DNA of 64,000 bases from Aurantiochytrium sp. KH105 (taxonomy: Eukaryota > Sar > Bigyra > Thraustochytrida > Thraustochytriidae): contig BGKB01000027.1 in NCBI GenBank assembly GCA_003116975.1, positions 1-64,000 of the forward strand. Reading direction: 5' to 3'. The notes under the pieces are model-generated. The model saw nothing but the letters and a program-made list of their open reading frames with translations. It had not been told where the DNA came from and did not search any database. Positions 33,429 through 43,983 of this stretch are shown here, piece after piece. Each line of letters starts with the position of its first letter. The stretch's first letter is position 1. A program made the position numbers and the translations under genes.

Positions 33429-34517
33429 TCAGGTCGGCATGAGGCCGAGGTTCTGAAGGCTGTCGCGAAGGATCGAGTCCTTGCAGGCATCAAAGACAAC
33501 CTGCACGCCGTACGTGTCGGTGGCGCAGGTAACGTGCGTGAAGATGACCTTTCTTGGGTTCTTCTTTTGCGCGAGAAACTTTCGTCGCATCCAATCGGCG
33601 CCCTGCTGATAGTCGAAGCCAGAAGGTGCGTCGGGAAAGAGGCCTGACTTGTTGATGGGTATTTTACGTTCGCAGAGCTTGTAGCGAAAGATGTCGCTCT
33701 TGTTGAGGAAGAGGACGAGGTTGGTGCGCTCGAACCACTCGGAATTACAGATGCTGTCGAAGAGCTCGAGGGCTTCCTCGAGGCGGTTCTTGTCGCGTGC
33801 CTCAAAGAGCATCTGGTCGTACTCGGAGATGGCGGCGACAAAGATGACGGCGGTGACCTGCTGAAAGCAGTGAATCCACTTGCGACGCTCGTTGCGCTGG
33901 CCGCCGACGTCAATGAGAACAAAGTTGAAGCCGTCAATGTCGAACTGCTCCTCAACAATGCCAGAGGTCCGCACGCGGGCGCGGATGGCGTCGGCGATGC
34001 TGGGGATCCAGGAGGGCCCACCCCACTCTGGGAATTTGTGGCACTGCTTGGCGAAATCGGCCCAGCCGTCGAGGACCTGAAAGTTTGATCGGTCGTCCCA
34101 GGCGGCGGCAAAGTTCGGGTCCTGGTAGAGTTTGGCGATGGCGTGGGCCGTTTCTTCGCTAAGCTCTACGTTTTCCTCGACCTCGAGGACCTTTTCGGCA
34201 ATGGCCCTGGACTCTCCCTCGAGAGGCCTGCCCGCGACGCCCTCGTTGGCGGCGCGGATGATGGCCTGCGCGCCGCTGACCAAGTTGTTGTGGACGGCGC
34301 CGCGCAACGCCGCGCGTTTCTCCTCGCTGTAGCCTTCGCCGTAGAGGATTTGCATTTGCTTGAAGATGGTCGACTTCCCGCTCGACCCTGCGCCGAGCAG
34401 CAGCAGCTTGAGCACCTGGTCCTGCGCCTTCTTGGCCTTGCGCAGCTCCTGGTTGATGCTATCGTCCACCCTGTTCGGCGCATCGTTTTCCGCGTTCTTG
34501 GACGCCCGGCACCCCAT
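33429..34517 (-). CDS. Heterotrimeric G protein alpha subunit
   Basis: GTP-binding switch coupling heptahelical receptors to effectors at the plasma membrane. 362 residues, a usual length. The N terminus MGCRASK carries G2 for myristoylation and C3 for palmitoylation. The P-loop is GAGSSGKST (42-50), switch I contains the catalytic Arg R181 (RVRTSGIVEE), switch II is DVGGQ with catalytic Q207, followed by RNERRKWIHCF. NKSD and TCATDT complete the guanine pocket, so the protein looks fully competent. The last residues (NLGLMPT) lack the Cys at -4 that pertussis toxin modifies in Gi. The class C receptor at 51978-54848 is a possible partner by family, but nothing local links them. Confidence 0.96.
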   Translation of the reverse strand: MGCRASKNAENDAPNRVDDSINQELRKAKKAQDQVLKLLLLGAGSSGKSTIFKQMQILYGEGYSEEKRAALRGAVHNNLVSGAQAIIRAANEGVAGRPLEGESRAIAEKVLEVEENVELSEETAHAIAKLYQDPNFAAAWDDRSNFQVLDGWADFAKQCHKFPEWGGPSWIPSIADAIRARVRTSGIVEEQFDIDGFNFVLIDVGGQRNERRKWIHCFQQVTAVIFVAAISEYDQMLFEARDKNRLEEALELFDSICNSEWFERTNLVLFLNKSDIFRYKLCERKIPINKSGLFPDAPSGFDYQQGADWMRRKFLAQKKNPRKVIFTHVTCATDTYGVQVVFDACKDSILRDSLQNLGLMPT

Positions 34518-35151
34518 GCTGCCTCGCAGCCGGGGCCGCCCGGCTCCTCGCGCGCGCCGTCGCCGCCGCCGTCGCCGCCGCTACCTCCGCCGCCGCCGCC
34601 GCCGCCGCCGCCGCCCTCGCGCGCGCCCGCCCTCGCGCGCCTCGCCCTCGCGCTGCCGATAGGCCGCCTCCGGACGGCGCTCCCGCTCTGTTTGGACTCG
34701 GCCTGCCTGCCTCTGCCTGCCTGCCTGCCTGCCTGCTGCGCCTGCTTGCCGCCTGCCCTCGCTGCTGCCGCGAGAGAACGGCGCCGCGCAAAGAACGACG
34801 GGAAGAACGGTCGCGTGTGCGCGGAAACGGGACCCGGGGCCGCCCGCGCTTCCCGGCCTCGGCGCTCTCCCGCCTGCTTTGTTTGGTGCTTGCGGGCGGG
34901 GCTTGGCTTGGCTGATGCAGCGAGCGCAGGGCTCTCGCTCCCGCGCGCGTCGCCGGCAGGCAGCGCACGGGCTGTGCGCGCCGCCCGCGCGCTCGGAACC
35001 TCCCCCGCAAGAGCGGGCCCCGAAGGCTCTTCTCCCAGGCGGGCGGGCGGGCGGGCGGGGCGGTGCGGATGGGGCGGGCGAGCGAGCGGCGCCGATCTGG
35101 GTCCCGGGACCCGCGACAGCGACCGAGCGCCCAGAAACCCGCTCCTCGCCT

Positions 35152-35215
35152 GCACTGCACTGCACTGCACTGCGCTGCACTGCGCTGCGCTGCACTGCGC
35201 TGCCCTTCACTGCAG
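35152..35215. repeat. CTGCA/CTGCG pentanucleotide array
   Basis: About a dozen tandem CTGC(A/G) units. Confidence 0.9.
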
Positions 35216-35306
35216 CGGCGCGGCTCGAGGGGCGGCCCTGCGCGCGCGCGCGCTCGCTCGCAGCGCAGACGGGCTCTCTCGCTTCGCGCTTTGATGCCGC
35301 CCCGGG

Positions 35307-35372
35307 TTTGTTTGTTTGTCTGTTTGTTTGTTTGTTTGTTTGTCTGTTTGTTTCTTTGTTTGTTTGTTGTGA
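35307..35372. repeat. GTTT/GTCT tetranucleotide array
   Basis: About sixteen tandem GTTT units with GTCT and TTCT variants. Confidence 0.9.
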
Positions 35373-35804
35373 TTGTGCTTGCCTGTCGTGATTATTTGGA
35401 GACAGTACGAGCGGGACGAGGTGGTCCCATCGCCCGCCTGCGCCCGGGTCCGGTTTTCTTTGGCCTCTTCGTTTCGCGTGTTCCGCTTGACCAGCCCTAG
35501 CCGCCCACTGCGAGCCACCGCGCTCGCTTCTCCGCCCTCGCCAGCTTCGACTTCTTGGCCGCGGCCAGCCCAGCGACGCCTGCCCTGATGTATGCCGGCC
35601 GCAGCGCGAAATCAAATGCATGCATGCACGCACGCGCGCGCAATCGCAATGGCAGCAATGGCCGTGCCGAGGATCCTCGTCTCTCTGACTGTGACTCAGA
35701 ATCCAGAGGCCCCTTTGCCCCCCCCCCCCCCGCCTTTTTTCCCCCTTTCTTCTCTCCCTGGCCCAGCTGCCTTGCGAGGACGGCGCCGTGCGACGCGGCC
35801 GAGG

Positions 35805-35915
35805 CGCGATGCGATGCGAGGCGATGCGAGGCGATGCGAGGCGATGCGATGCGATGCGATGCGAGGCGATGCGAGGCGATGCGATGCGATGCGAGGCAAT
35901 GCGAGGCGAGGCGAG
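35805..35915. repeat. GCGAT/GCGAG pentanucleotide array
   Basis: Over twenty tandem pentamers alternating GCGAT and GCGAG. Conceptual translations give repetitive Arg/Cys/Asp open frames that are not genes. Confidence 0.9.
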
Positions 35916-36658
35916 GAGAGGAGGCGGTCTCTACTACTCCATCTAAGGGATGGGAGAGCGCGACTGGGAGCGCGGCTCCGCAAGTGGAGAATCCGCCGCC
36001 GCAAGTCGGCCTCGCCGCGCGCCAAGTGGCCGCTGATCTCGTTTCGCTCCGCGACGCCGAATCGCAACTGCCTCGGGTTCAGCGCGCCCGCTGAACACAG
36101 AGGAGTTCTTCTGCACCCCCCGATGAAGACCTGGGAAGAACCGGAAAGCACATAAAGGAGAAGGCGCACACAGGGGTACGAGGCGAGTATGCAAATAGTT
36201 CTGTGACGGTGCCGTAGAGGTTCCGTAAATTACATTCGTCGCCGTGACGAGTCGTGAAAAGTCTAATGCCGCGCGTGTCGCACGCCGCATTCACTGGCTG
36301 ATCGCGCAGAAGTCATCCGCCACTGCCATGGTTGGATGAATGTATGGACAAAAGGATGGATGGATGGATGAATGGCTGATTGACTCTTCCTTTTTTCCCA
36401 TCAATGACACGCGACACACTCTTTTCTTTCACTTGGCTTGGCCTTTCTTTGTCTGGAGGGAGGCTGACGACTTCGACTCAACTGCAAGATGCATTGACCG
36501 CCACCGATCAGTGGCAACGCGGAGCTCCCTGCAAGCTAACTGGCTCACTAGCGTCGCTGCGAAAAGGAAGCCAAGCCAAGAAACAAGGCCAAACCAGCCC
36601 GTAACATTTCTCAAAAGAAACTCAAAAAAGAACAGGAGAATAACTTACTTCTTGTGGC

Positions 36659-37912
36659 CTACGAATAAAAATACGAAGTGCACGAAGACCCGTTCTGAAG
36701 ATCGCTCAGATCGGGATCCGCCCATGTGTAGCCGCCAATAATGATGATCATACAGACCTGCGAGATAATCATAGAGCCAAAGCCGTAGACGTAGGCATCT
36801 CTGCGCTTGAGCTTTTTCAACTCGGAAATAAAGGTTGACACAGTCGAAAGACTGCCGCAAAACCCCGTCATGAATCCATTAAGCACCTCGCACTGCACCG
36901 TATCCGCAGACACCACGGCCAGACCCAGAATATAGGCCATGGCAAGCAATGCAGAGGCAAACACGTTGGCCAAAAAGGTGCCAAGCGGAAAGTTAGCAAA
37001 CTTGGAGTTGAGCAAACGGCCCAGCGCGTACCGCAGCCAGGCGCCAAAGGGACCCCAGCAGAGCGCAAAAAGCGTCTTTGTGCGAATGAATCCGGTGAGA
37101 AGAGCGATCAAAAGACCTAGCAGCACCGCGCCCAGCACGCTTGCTGCCTCGTATAGCATGCGAGGCACGCATGGCCCGTTCGAGGATTTCGCATTCTCGG
37201 AACTCTTGGGGCTCACCAGGTACAAGGCATCCGAGAGATGGCGACCAAAGTCGTAACCCATGAGGATCACACCGATCCCCGTAAGTTGAGTCTCGAACCA
37301 AACAAAAGCACGCTGACCGCGCGAAAGTTCTAACGTCGTGGGGCCCACGAGCACCGCTGTGGCTTCTTCCCAGCTGGAGAATGTCGTCAGCGAGCCGCAG
37401 AAACCGGTGCCGACGCCCACAAAAAGCGGCGTCCAAATGAGGTGTTTGAAATTGCTCCAGTACGCCAACCACGCTGTGCCAAGAAAATTGGCAAACACAT
37501 ACGAGTCAAAGGGATACGCCGCGTTTTTACCGAGCCCGATACGCAGCGCCACGCCTGCAATGGACCCGACCGCGATCAGAGCTAGCGTCGCCAGTTGTTC
37601 GCGCAGCCACGAGAAACCTGGTTCTGGGTCTTCGCGCGCCTCTTTTCTCGCCTCCGGGACCTCGGACGCCTCTTCTCGGCCGGCCGTGGCCAGCACCTCG
37701 TCGTCGAGCAGAACCTCCTCCTCCTGCTGGGGGCTCATCTTGTGCTGCTGCAGGTTGTGCGCCCCGCGCCCGTCCTCGAGCTCGTCGCCGTGGCCATCTG
37801 CGGCCCCGCGCTCGCCATCCTGCTGCGGCGCCATCGCGTCTTCCTCCTCCGCGCCAGAGCCGCCGCGCCGACGCCCCTCGCTGCCCTTCCCCGCGGCCTC
37901 GGCGCCGAGCAT
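36659..37912 (-). CDS. FEX: Fused two-domain fluoride channel (CrcB/Fluc/FEX family)
   Basis: Exports fluoride across the plasma membrane. From the first in-frame ATG (37912), 417 residues: an acidic, disordered N-terminal region of about 110 residues, then two homologous four-helix halves. Each half carries the family signature, GFCGSLTTFSSW (about residue 168) and GFCGSLSTVSTF (about residue 347), with the conserved Arg (ALRIG, WLRYALG) and Asn-Gly helix (FANFLGT, LANVFA). Bacterial Fluc is a dimer of one-domain subunits; eukaryotic FEX is a fused pair, as here. The frame stays open to 38047 without another ATG and is preceded there by a stop adjoining an acceptor-like TTTGTTTGCTAG, so a 5' exon is possible but I could not place it. 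Later in-frame ATGs at 37834 and 37738 are alternatives. Confidence 0.88.
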   Translation of the reverse strand: MLGAEAAGKGSEGRRRGGSGAEEEDAMAPQQDGERGAADGHGDELEDGRGAHNLQQHKMSPQQEEEVLLDDEVLATAGREEASEVPEARKEAREDPEPGFSWLREQLATLALIAVGSIAGVALRIGLGKNAAYPFDSYVFANFLGTAWLAYWSNFKHLIWTPLFVGVGTGFCGSLTTFSSWEEATAVLVGPTTLELSRGQRAFVWFETQLTGIGVILMGYDFGRHLSDALYLVSPKSSENAKSSNGPCVPRMLYEAASVLGAVLLGLLIALLTGFIRTKTLFALCWGPFGAWLRYALGRLLNSKFANFPLGTFLANVFASALLAMAYILGLAVVSADTVQCEVLNGFMTGFCGSLSTVSTFISELKKLKRRDAYVYGFGSMIISQVCMIIIIGGYTWADPDLSDLQNGSSCTSYFYS

Positions 37913-39553
37913 GCGCGCGCGGTGGTCTCCGCCTCGCGGGCCTTGCGGTTCTGCCGCCGCCTGCAGCGCCCGGAGCGGATGCTGGTTGAGCGCGAGCGCG
38001 CACTCTTTCGCAGAGTCCTTCCTCTTCCTCTCACCGGCCACGGCCAAGTGCGACTAGCAAACAAATGAGAGGCAAGGCGAACAAGGCAAGCTTTGCACGT
38101 ACTAACAGTAACAGTATAGTAACAGTAAAGACAAGGCAAGCGCGGCCAAGAAACAACTTGCGCGACCATGAAAGGAGAAGGCCTTGCGCAAGGCAGCTTG
38201 TGACGCAGCGCGCAGCCGCAGCACGGACGGCGTCGCTCGCGCCGAATCCGCGCGATGCTTCCGCCCGCGACGCCCTGCCCGCCCTCGTCGCGACCGCTAC
38301 ACCGGCCGCGGCCACCGGCTTGGCGGCCTTCGAGCTCGCGGCGTCCGGGCGGCGGCGCCGGCTTGCGGTGCGGCGCGGCCGGCCGGCCTGGGACATTTTC
38401 TTTGGGTGGCTGCCTGAACCCGCGAACTGGCTGCGCGATCTCGGCTGTTCACGATGCTGCTGCCATCTTCTACGTAGTATAGGCCTGCGTTGCGTGCAGC
38501 GAGATCGTCCGGCCAACCCTTCCTTCTTTCTTTCTTCTTTCGCCGCAGCCGCGAGCAGTTCCAGGAGCGAGAGCCTGGACTGCAGCAGCCGTGCCGGTGT
38601 CTTGGCTTTGGGCACTTGGGACGAGGTTGAACGAGAGTGGTGGACGCGCCAGTGTGTTTGGTCATGGACGGACGAGGCAGATCCAGAGGGATAGGAAGCG
38701 ATGTCTGCGCTGCGAGTTGTAGGCCCAGAAAGAACTGCTCGGATCGTGCGTGGAAAATGAAGGAATGACTGGCAGTGACAGTGGAGTTGACTTCAACTAC
38801 AACCTGTACGTCAAAGCCTCATCGCTGGAACAGGCCATGTGTGACCTCGACCTCTGCCGCACACCACGTTCCAGACTGGTGAGAGCGCGTCCCCTCACGT
38901 TCGATACGGGCCCCTCCAAAGTGGCAATGGAAATGCAAGTGCAATGTGCTAGAAGACTGTCGACGGCTCGGACGGAGCACATTTTGTTTTGTTTAGGGGG
39001 GGATGGGGGGGGGGGGGGGGGGATAGCTCAAACAAACATGTGTGCATGCACGCGAATGCAGGGCAGCCACCACTGGTATCAGCCGCATCGCCACTTGCCT
39101 TGACTTGCTGCTATACCGCCCCACTCGAGGCTTCGCCACGTGGACAAATCCAGCGGCAGCAGCAGCGTGCGTTTGGGTTGCACTACTGGTCCTTACCCAA
39201 CCCTAGTAGCCTGCAGTGGCATGGCTGGCGTGTTGACGTTGATCCGTGTAAAACTCTTTTGTTGCGTTGTGAGGAGACAGACGGACGCCCCGCCCCTTCC
39301 TTGCCCGCCCTCACAAACAAACACTGATGTGAACGCGCACTGTGAACTTTCCGAGTCCTCTTTTGCAAGGGCGTTTGATTTTGCGGGGCGGCCGCGGTGG
39401 CCTGAGGTGACCCAGTGAGGTAAACAGACCGCAAGCCTTTGCCTGCCGAGCGGAGAGACAGCAGACAGACAGGCAGACACACGGACGCACGCGGCAGTCG
39501 CAGGCACGCAGAGCGACCTCGCACGTCGAGACCGCGACTCGGACGGAACCCCA
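37913..39553. other. Divergent promoter region between FEX and the lactonase
   Basis: No gene supported. It contains AGGC/AAGGC-type repeats around 38070-38090 and a G-rich run at 38996-39022. GC-rich open frames here have no domain signal. Confidence 0.5.
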
Positions 39554-40906
39554 ATGCCGCAACAGGTTGCAGCATCGTGGGACGCGCTCGCCAAGAAAGA
39601 CCTCCAGCGGCAACGCTCGGGCGAGGGCGAGAAGAACTCAGACCCGCTCGTCATCGTGTCCTCGTACAATGACTTTGCCGACCTGGCGCACGGACCTCGC
39701 GGCAGGCAAGCCGAACACACGCTGCGCTCGTATCGACTCGACGTCCGGGACGGGAGTCTTACGCTGCTGAGCCTGGCCAAGGCAGACACCAACCCTGCCT
39801 TTACCCGCATGCACCCGTATCGCAACGTCATGTATTCCTGCACGGAGCGCCTCTCCGAAAACGGCCGAGTCGTCTCGTATGCTCTCGACAATGACACCGG
39901 TGCCATGACCAAGCTCGGCGACAAAGACGCGCAGGGCAGTTCCACGTGCTACTTGACAATCGACAAGGCGGCCCGCTTCATGCTCATTGTCAACTACTGG
40001 AGCTCGCACGTCGTCTCGATGCCCATCAATCAGACCACCTTTGCGCTCGAAGACGCCACCTGCGTCTACCACCCTACTGGCATGGCATCGGTATCCCTGG
40101 CGCACATGGAAAAACGTGTCAACCACTCGCAGAACGACGAGCTCGCACGCAAGGAGCGCCAAAAGGACCCACACACCCACGCCGTTGTGCTCGACCCCTT
40201 TCACGGCGTCATCGCATACGTTCCGGACCTCGGCTCGGACACAATCCATGCTCTACATTTTGATCGCAACTCGGGAAAATTAACCTGGCTCGAGGACATT
40301 TGCGTCGGCATCAAGGGCGAGTCGCACGGCCCACGCTACATTGAGTTTCATCCTTCTCTGCCCGTCTGCTATGTCATCAATGAGATCGGCTCCGAAATTG
40401 CCGTCTTTGGCGTCGACCGCGCTGAAATTAACCGCATCGCAAGCCTTCAAGACGGCGCAGAGGCCGCGGCAACGCAGTCGCAAAGTCGAAGCTCACTCTA
40501 TCCCCTGCAGAGAATCAGCACAATCCCAACCGCCTTTCCCAAAGACCTCAACACGTGCGGTCGTATTGCAGTGCACCCATCCGGTCGCTATGTGGTCGTC
40601 TCGAATCGTGGTCATAACAGTCTTGCAGTGTTCCGCGTCAAGCCTCAGCAGGGTGGCAAGCTTGGTCTGGTTGGCTTCTTTCACACGCGCGGCGAGACGC
40701 CTCGCCACTATCAGTATGACCCTACGGGTCAGTACCTCATCGTCGCTAACCAGGACTCCAATTCCCTTGTCGTTTTTGAATTCAACGTCTCTGACGGCAA
40801 GCTCAGGTTCACCAATAATCTTTACGACTGTCCCTCGCCTAATTTCGTGGCCTGCTACGCCTACGAGGAGCCCGAGATCGAGCTCGAGGAGGACTGTCCG
40901 CTCTGA
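39554..40906 (+). CDS. Seven-bladed beta-propeller lactonase (YbhE-type 6-phosphogluconolactonase)
   Basis: Probably hydrolyses 6-phosphogluconolactone in the pentose phosphate pathway, or a related lactone or carboxymuconate. 450 residues with propeller-blade signatures of the family: THAVVLDPFHGVIAYVPDLG, GPRYIEFHPSLPVCYVINE, AVHPSGRYVVVSNRGHNSLA and PRHYQYDPTGQYLIVANQD, in the canonical order. It is somewhat longer than bacterial Pgl (about 330 residues) because of an N-terminal extension of about 30 residues, a loop before AEINRI and an acidic tail (EPEIELEED). No targeting signal is apparent, so it is probably cytosolic. Most eukaryotes use the unrelated NagB-like lactonase, so the exact substrate is uncertain. 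The gene precedes CBS on the same strand by about 600 bp. Confidence 0.85.
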   Translation: MPQQVAASWDALAKKDLQRQRSGEGEKNSDPLVIVSSYNDFADLAHGPRGRQAEHTLRSYRLDVRDGSLTLLSLAKADTNPAFTRMHPYRNVMYSCTERLSENGRVVSYALDNDTGAMTKLGDKDAQGSSTCYLTIDKAARFMLIVNYWSSHVVSMPINQTTFALEDATCVYHPTGMASVSLAHMEKRVNHSQNDELARKERQKDPHTHAVVLDPFHGVIAYVPDLGSDTIHALHFDRNSGKLTWLEDICVGIKGESHGPRYIEFHPSLPVCYVINEIGSEIAVFGVDRAEINRIASLQDGAEAAATQSQSRSSLYPLQRISTIPTAFPKDLNTCGRIAVHPSGRYVVVSNRGHNSLAVFRVKPQQGGKLGLVGFFHTRGETPRHYQYDPTGQYLIVANQDSNSLVVFEFNVSDGKLRFTNNLYDCPSPNFVACYAYEEPEIELEEDCPL

Positions 40907-41512
40907 TTGTCATGACCACCAGCAACAGCAGCAGCAAACAGCTCGCCTGCCCGCCCGTCTGCATCTCTCTCTCATCTTGCAGAGAACCAACCTACCCTTC
41001 AGCCATCATTATCACAATCTTCTTCTTCATTTTCTTGTAGTTCACGATCACTCTTCCTGGCGTGCCCACGTCCCTGACCGAGGTCACACGGCTCCTTGCG
41101 CCATGCATACCTTCAGGCCTCCCGTTCGTGGGTCGTGCACGGTGCCGCCGTCACAAAAACGCCATGAGAGATCCTTACTACTACTACTACAAGTCCAAAT
41201 TCTTGTAAAAAGCGCTGCCAGGGACGCGAATCTTTAAGCTTGTTCCTAGTCTACAGGTACTAGGCTCACTACCTGGGCCGTTGCCCGCTCCAAAGAGGCT
41301 GAGAGGATTGATACTACGAGACCAAATCCGTATCTCGCCCAGAGAACCGAGGCTGATCGAACCGAAGCTTCGTTCGAGGGGTCGCGCACGCAGCAAGCGA
41401 GCGAGCGAGCGAGCGAGGGAAAAGGAAGGCAGCGGTAGCACCGTCACGGCGCAGACAGCGTTCTCTTCGCGCGCGCAAGAGGCGAGACGTTGAACGCGAG
41501 CGAGCAAGAAAG
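40907..41512. other. Intergenic; 3' UTR and CBS promoter
   Basis: No gene seen. The last 150 bp are purine-rich, with GCGA tetramers (about 41394-41420) just before the proposed CBS exon 1. Confidence 0.5.
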
Positions 41513-43268
41513 ATGGCTAGGTAAGTGCGCCAGGAAATTGCCGGGCAGAGGCGAGAATCGCCACCGTGACGCCCTCGCGCGACGCGAAGCGAACGTAGCG
41601 CGAGGCGAGGCCACGCGAGGCGCCGGAATCGACTCGATTCGACACGTCTCTGCTTAACGTGACTCAACTTGACTTGACTTGACCCAGGTCCGTCAACGCA
41701 ATGATTTGGCCCAAGCAAGCGCGCGAGTTTCGCCCTCGGACGGACAAAGACGTAAAAAGCCAAAAGACATGGACTAACATCAAAAACCCTTGCTTTGACC
41801 CGATGCAACTGCTTGCCTCCCGTACATACATGTGCACACGCACAGCAACGATGATGCGAGGACCAAGCCTGTCGACGAGGTCATCATGGACACGATCCTG
41901 GACAACGTTGGACGCACGCCACTCGTGAGACTGAACCGTGTTGGCAAAAACGACGGCCTCAAGTGCGAGCTGGTGGCCAAGTGCGAATTCTTCAACAGCG
42001 GCGGGTCCGTCAAGGACCGTATCGGACTGCGCATGATCGAGGATGCCGAAAAGAGCGGCCGTATCAAGCCTGGCGATACTCTCATTGAACCAACCTCCGG
42101 CAACACTGGTATTGGTCTTGCGCTGGCGGCCGCCATCAAGGGCTACAAGATGATTATCACGCTCCCGGAGAAAATGAGCAAAGAAAAGGTTGACGTGCTC
42201 AAGGCGCTGGGCGCGGAGATTATTCGAACCCCAACGGAAGCGGCCTACGACTCCCCAGAGTCCCACATTAGCGTCGCTCGCCGACTCAACGAGGAAATCC
42301 CAGACTCTCACATTCTCGATCAGTACGCCAACCCATCGAACCCCCAGGCGCACTACGAGGGAACTGCCGAAGAGCTCATCAAACAGACTGGAGGCAAGAT
42401 TGACATGATTGTCATGAGCGCTGGAACCGGCGGTACAATTTCGGGTACGGCACGCAAGCTCAAGGAGAAGATCCCTGGCATCAAGGTCGTCGGCGTTGAT
42501 CCGGTGGGCTCCATTCTCGCCCAGCCCGAGTCCCTCAACGACAAGAACCGACTCCAACCCTACCAGGTAGAAGGCATTGGTTACGACTTCATTCCCGATG
42601 TCCTCGACCGCTCCATCGTCGACGAGTGGATCAAGACCGAAGACAAGGAGTCCTTTATCATGGCGCGTCGTCTTATTCGCGAGGAAGGTCTCCTGTGCGG
42701 TGGCTCGTGCGGCTCCGCCGTCGCTGCCGCTTTGCAAGCGGCCAAGGACCTCGAGCCTGGCCAGCGCTGCGTTGTGCTCCTTCCCGACTCTACGCGCAAT
42801 TACATGACTAAATTCCTCGACGACGGCTGGATGATTGAGAACGGCTACATGTCCGCTTCGGAAACCGCCGATCAAAAGGAGTGGTGGTCTCTCAAGACTG
42901 TCGAGGACCTCAAGCCGTCTGCTCCCTGCACCATCGGCCCGGACATGACGGTGCGTGACGCTGTCATCATGCTCGAGTCCAAGGCCTTTGACCAGCTCCC
43001 CGTTGTTGCAGAGGGAGGATCCATTCTTGGCGTCGTGACGGCAGGCAATATGAACGCCAAGCTTCTGCGCAACCAGGTTCAGCCCGAGGACAAGGTCGAA
43101 AAGGCCTTGTACAAGAGCTTCAAGCGCGTCTCCCGGGACACCAAGCTCTGCGATCTCTCGCACATTTTCAACAACGATCATTTCGCTCTCGTTCTCAGCG
43201 AGGCGGACAAAACTGTAGAGGGTATTGTTACACGCGTCGATCTGCTCAAGTACATTACCAACCACTAA
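41513..43268 (+). CDS. CBS: Cystathionine beta-synthase, two exons
   Basis: PLP enzyme joining serine (or an activated serine) and homocysteine to cystathionine in transsulfuration. The long open frame has no usable ATG at its 5' end; it opens with GTG at 41832. An 8-nt coding exon ATGGCTAG (41513-41520) followed by GTAAGT, and an acceptor ACAG ending at 41845, join to give [14 protein letters not shown] in frame, 476 residues in total. The fold-type II core has the PLP lysine K59 (GGSVKDRI), the phosphate loop TSGNTG and SAGTGGT; two C-terminal CBS motifs (about 355-476) form a Bateman module. The N terminus before VGRTPLVRL is short and lacks the Cys/His haem ligands of animal CBS, as in yeast. 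An ATG at 41886 is an alternative start. Confidence 0.93.
41521..41845 (+). other. Intron in the CBS gene
   Basis: 325 nt, GTAAGT donor and a pyrimidine-containing tract before ACAG. It splits a Ser codon after an 8-nt coding exon and restores an ATG-initiated frame. Confidence 0.8.
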
Positions 43269-43983
43269 AAGGAAAAGTACCTCCAACGTGCGTTGATATC
43301 GCGTGTTTTGCAAGATTTAGCTAGCTAGATTCACAGTCCTGTTCTAACAAAAGTGGCAGAATCCCTTTTTTCCTTTCCTCTTTTGCGGGGATCCTCTGTC
43401 TTTCGTTTGCTTGGTCAATGTGACAGCCTGGCACGATTCGCCTCTTTCTCCGGGAAGCTCAAAATCTCAAAAGAAAAGAAATATTTGCTCGAATGTATGA
43501 GAACGCAACGGATAAGGAAAGCATGCCTTTCCACTCACAGAGAGCACATAATTTGATGTTGAGGGAGCACCAGTTTTTGTTTCACAAAGCAGATCGCCAC
43601 AACAATCTCATCTGAATTCTAAAACACAGTGCCCACTTTTACGAGAATAAGAATAAGCCAACTTTCTCTCGAATTGAGCAGAAAGCAACTTGAGACGAAG
43701 TCCCCGTTCGGTGAGCCCCCAGTCAATGCCGATGTTAGATCGAGACATCGAGGCCGGGCGCTACATCGCTACGAACGCGTGGATTCTCAAATCGCATTCT
43801 CTCATGGACTGGTGGCGCATCACACAAACACACAAAGATACTTGAACAAAAGCTAGCTCATGAGGCAAAAAACTGTCGCGAGAAGAGACTTGCTTGATCG
43901 ATCGGCTCGCGGCAATCACAACCGAGCGAGCATGCATGGCATTCTTTTCTTGGATATACTTTCAAAGGCCAGGCCCAAATTTC
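43269..43983. other. Convergent 3' intergenic region
   Basis: No gene seen; AT-richer, with short unsupported open frames. Confidence 0.5.

Larger units (their letters stand above)
34518..36658. other. GC-rich intergenic region packed with simple repeats
   Basis: No gene supported. From left to right: a GCC/CCG-rich leader (34530-34640); CTGC(A/G) pentamers at about 35152-35215; GTTT-type tetramers at about 35307-35372; a C14 run at 35718-35731; and a long GCGAT/GCGAG pentamer array at about 35805-35915. From about 36150 the sequence turns AT-richer towards the 3' end of the fluoride channel gene. Confidence 0.55.

Noticed and set aside
34143-35294. Long Arg/Pro-rich frames opposite G-alpha and its flank
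   Set aside because: Shadow of the G-alpha gene and of GC-rich simple repeats; composition is not protein-like.
35700-36000. Possible CRISPR-like or satellite array from the GCGAT/GCGAG repeats
   Set aside because: Uniform pentamers with no spacers; a simple microsatellite.
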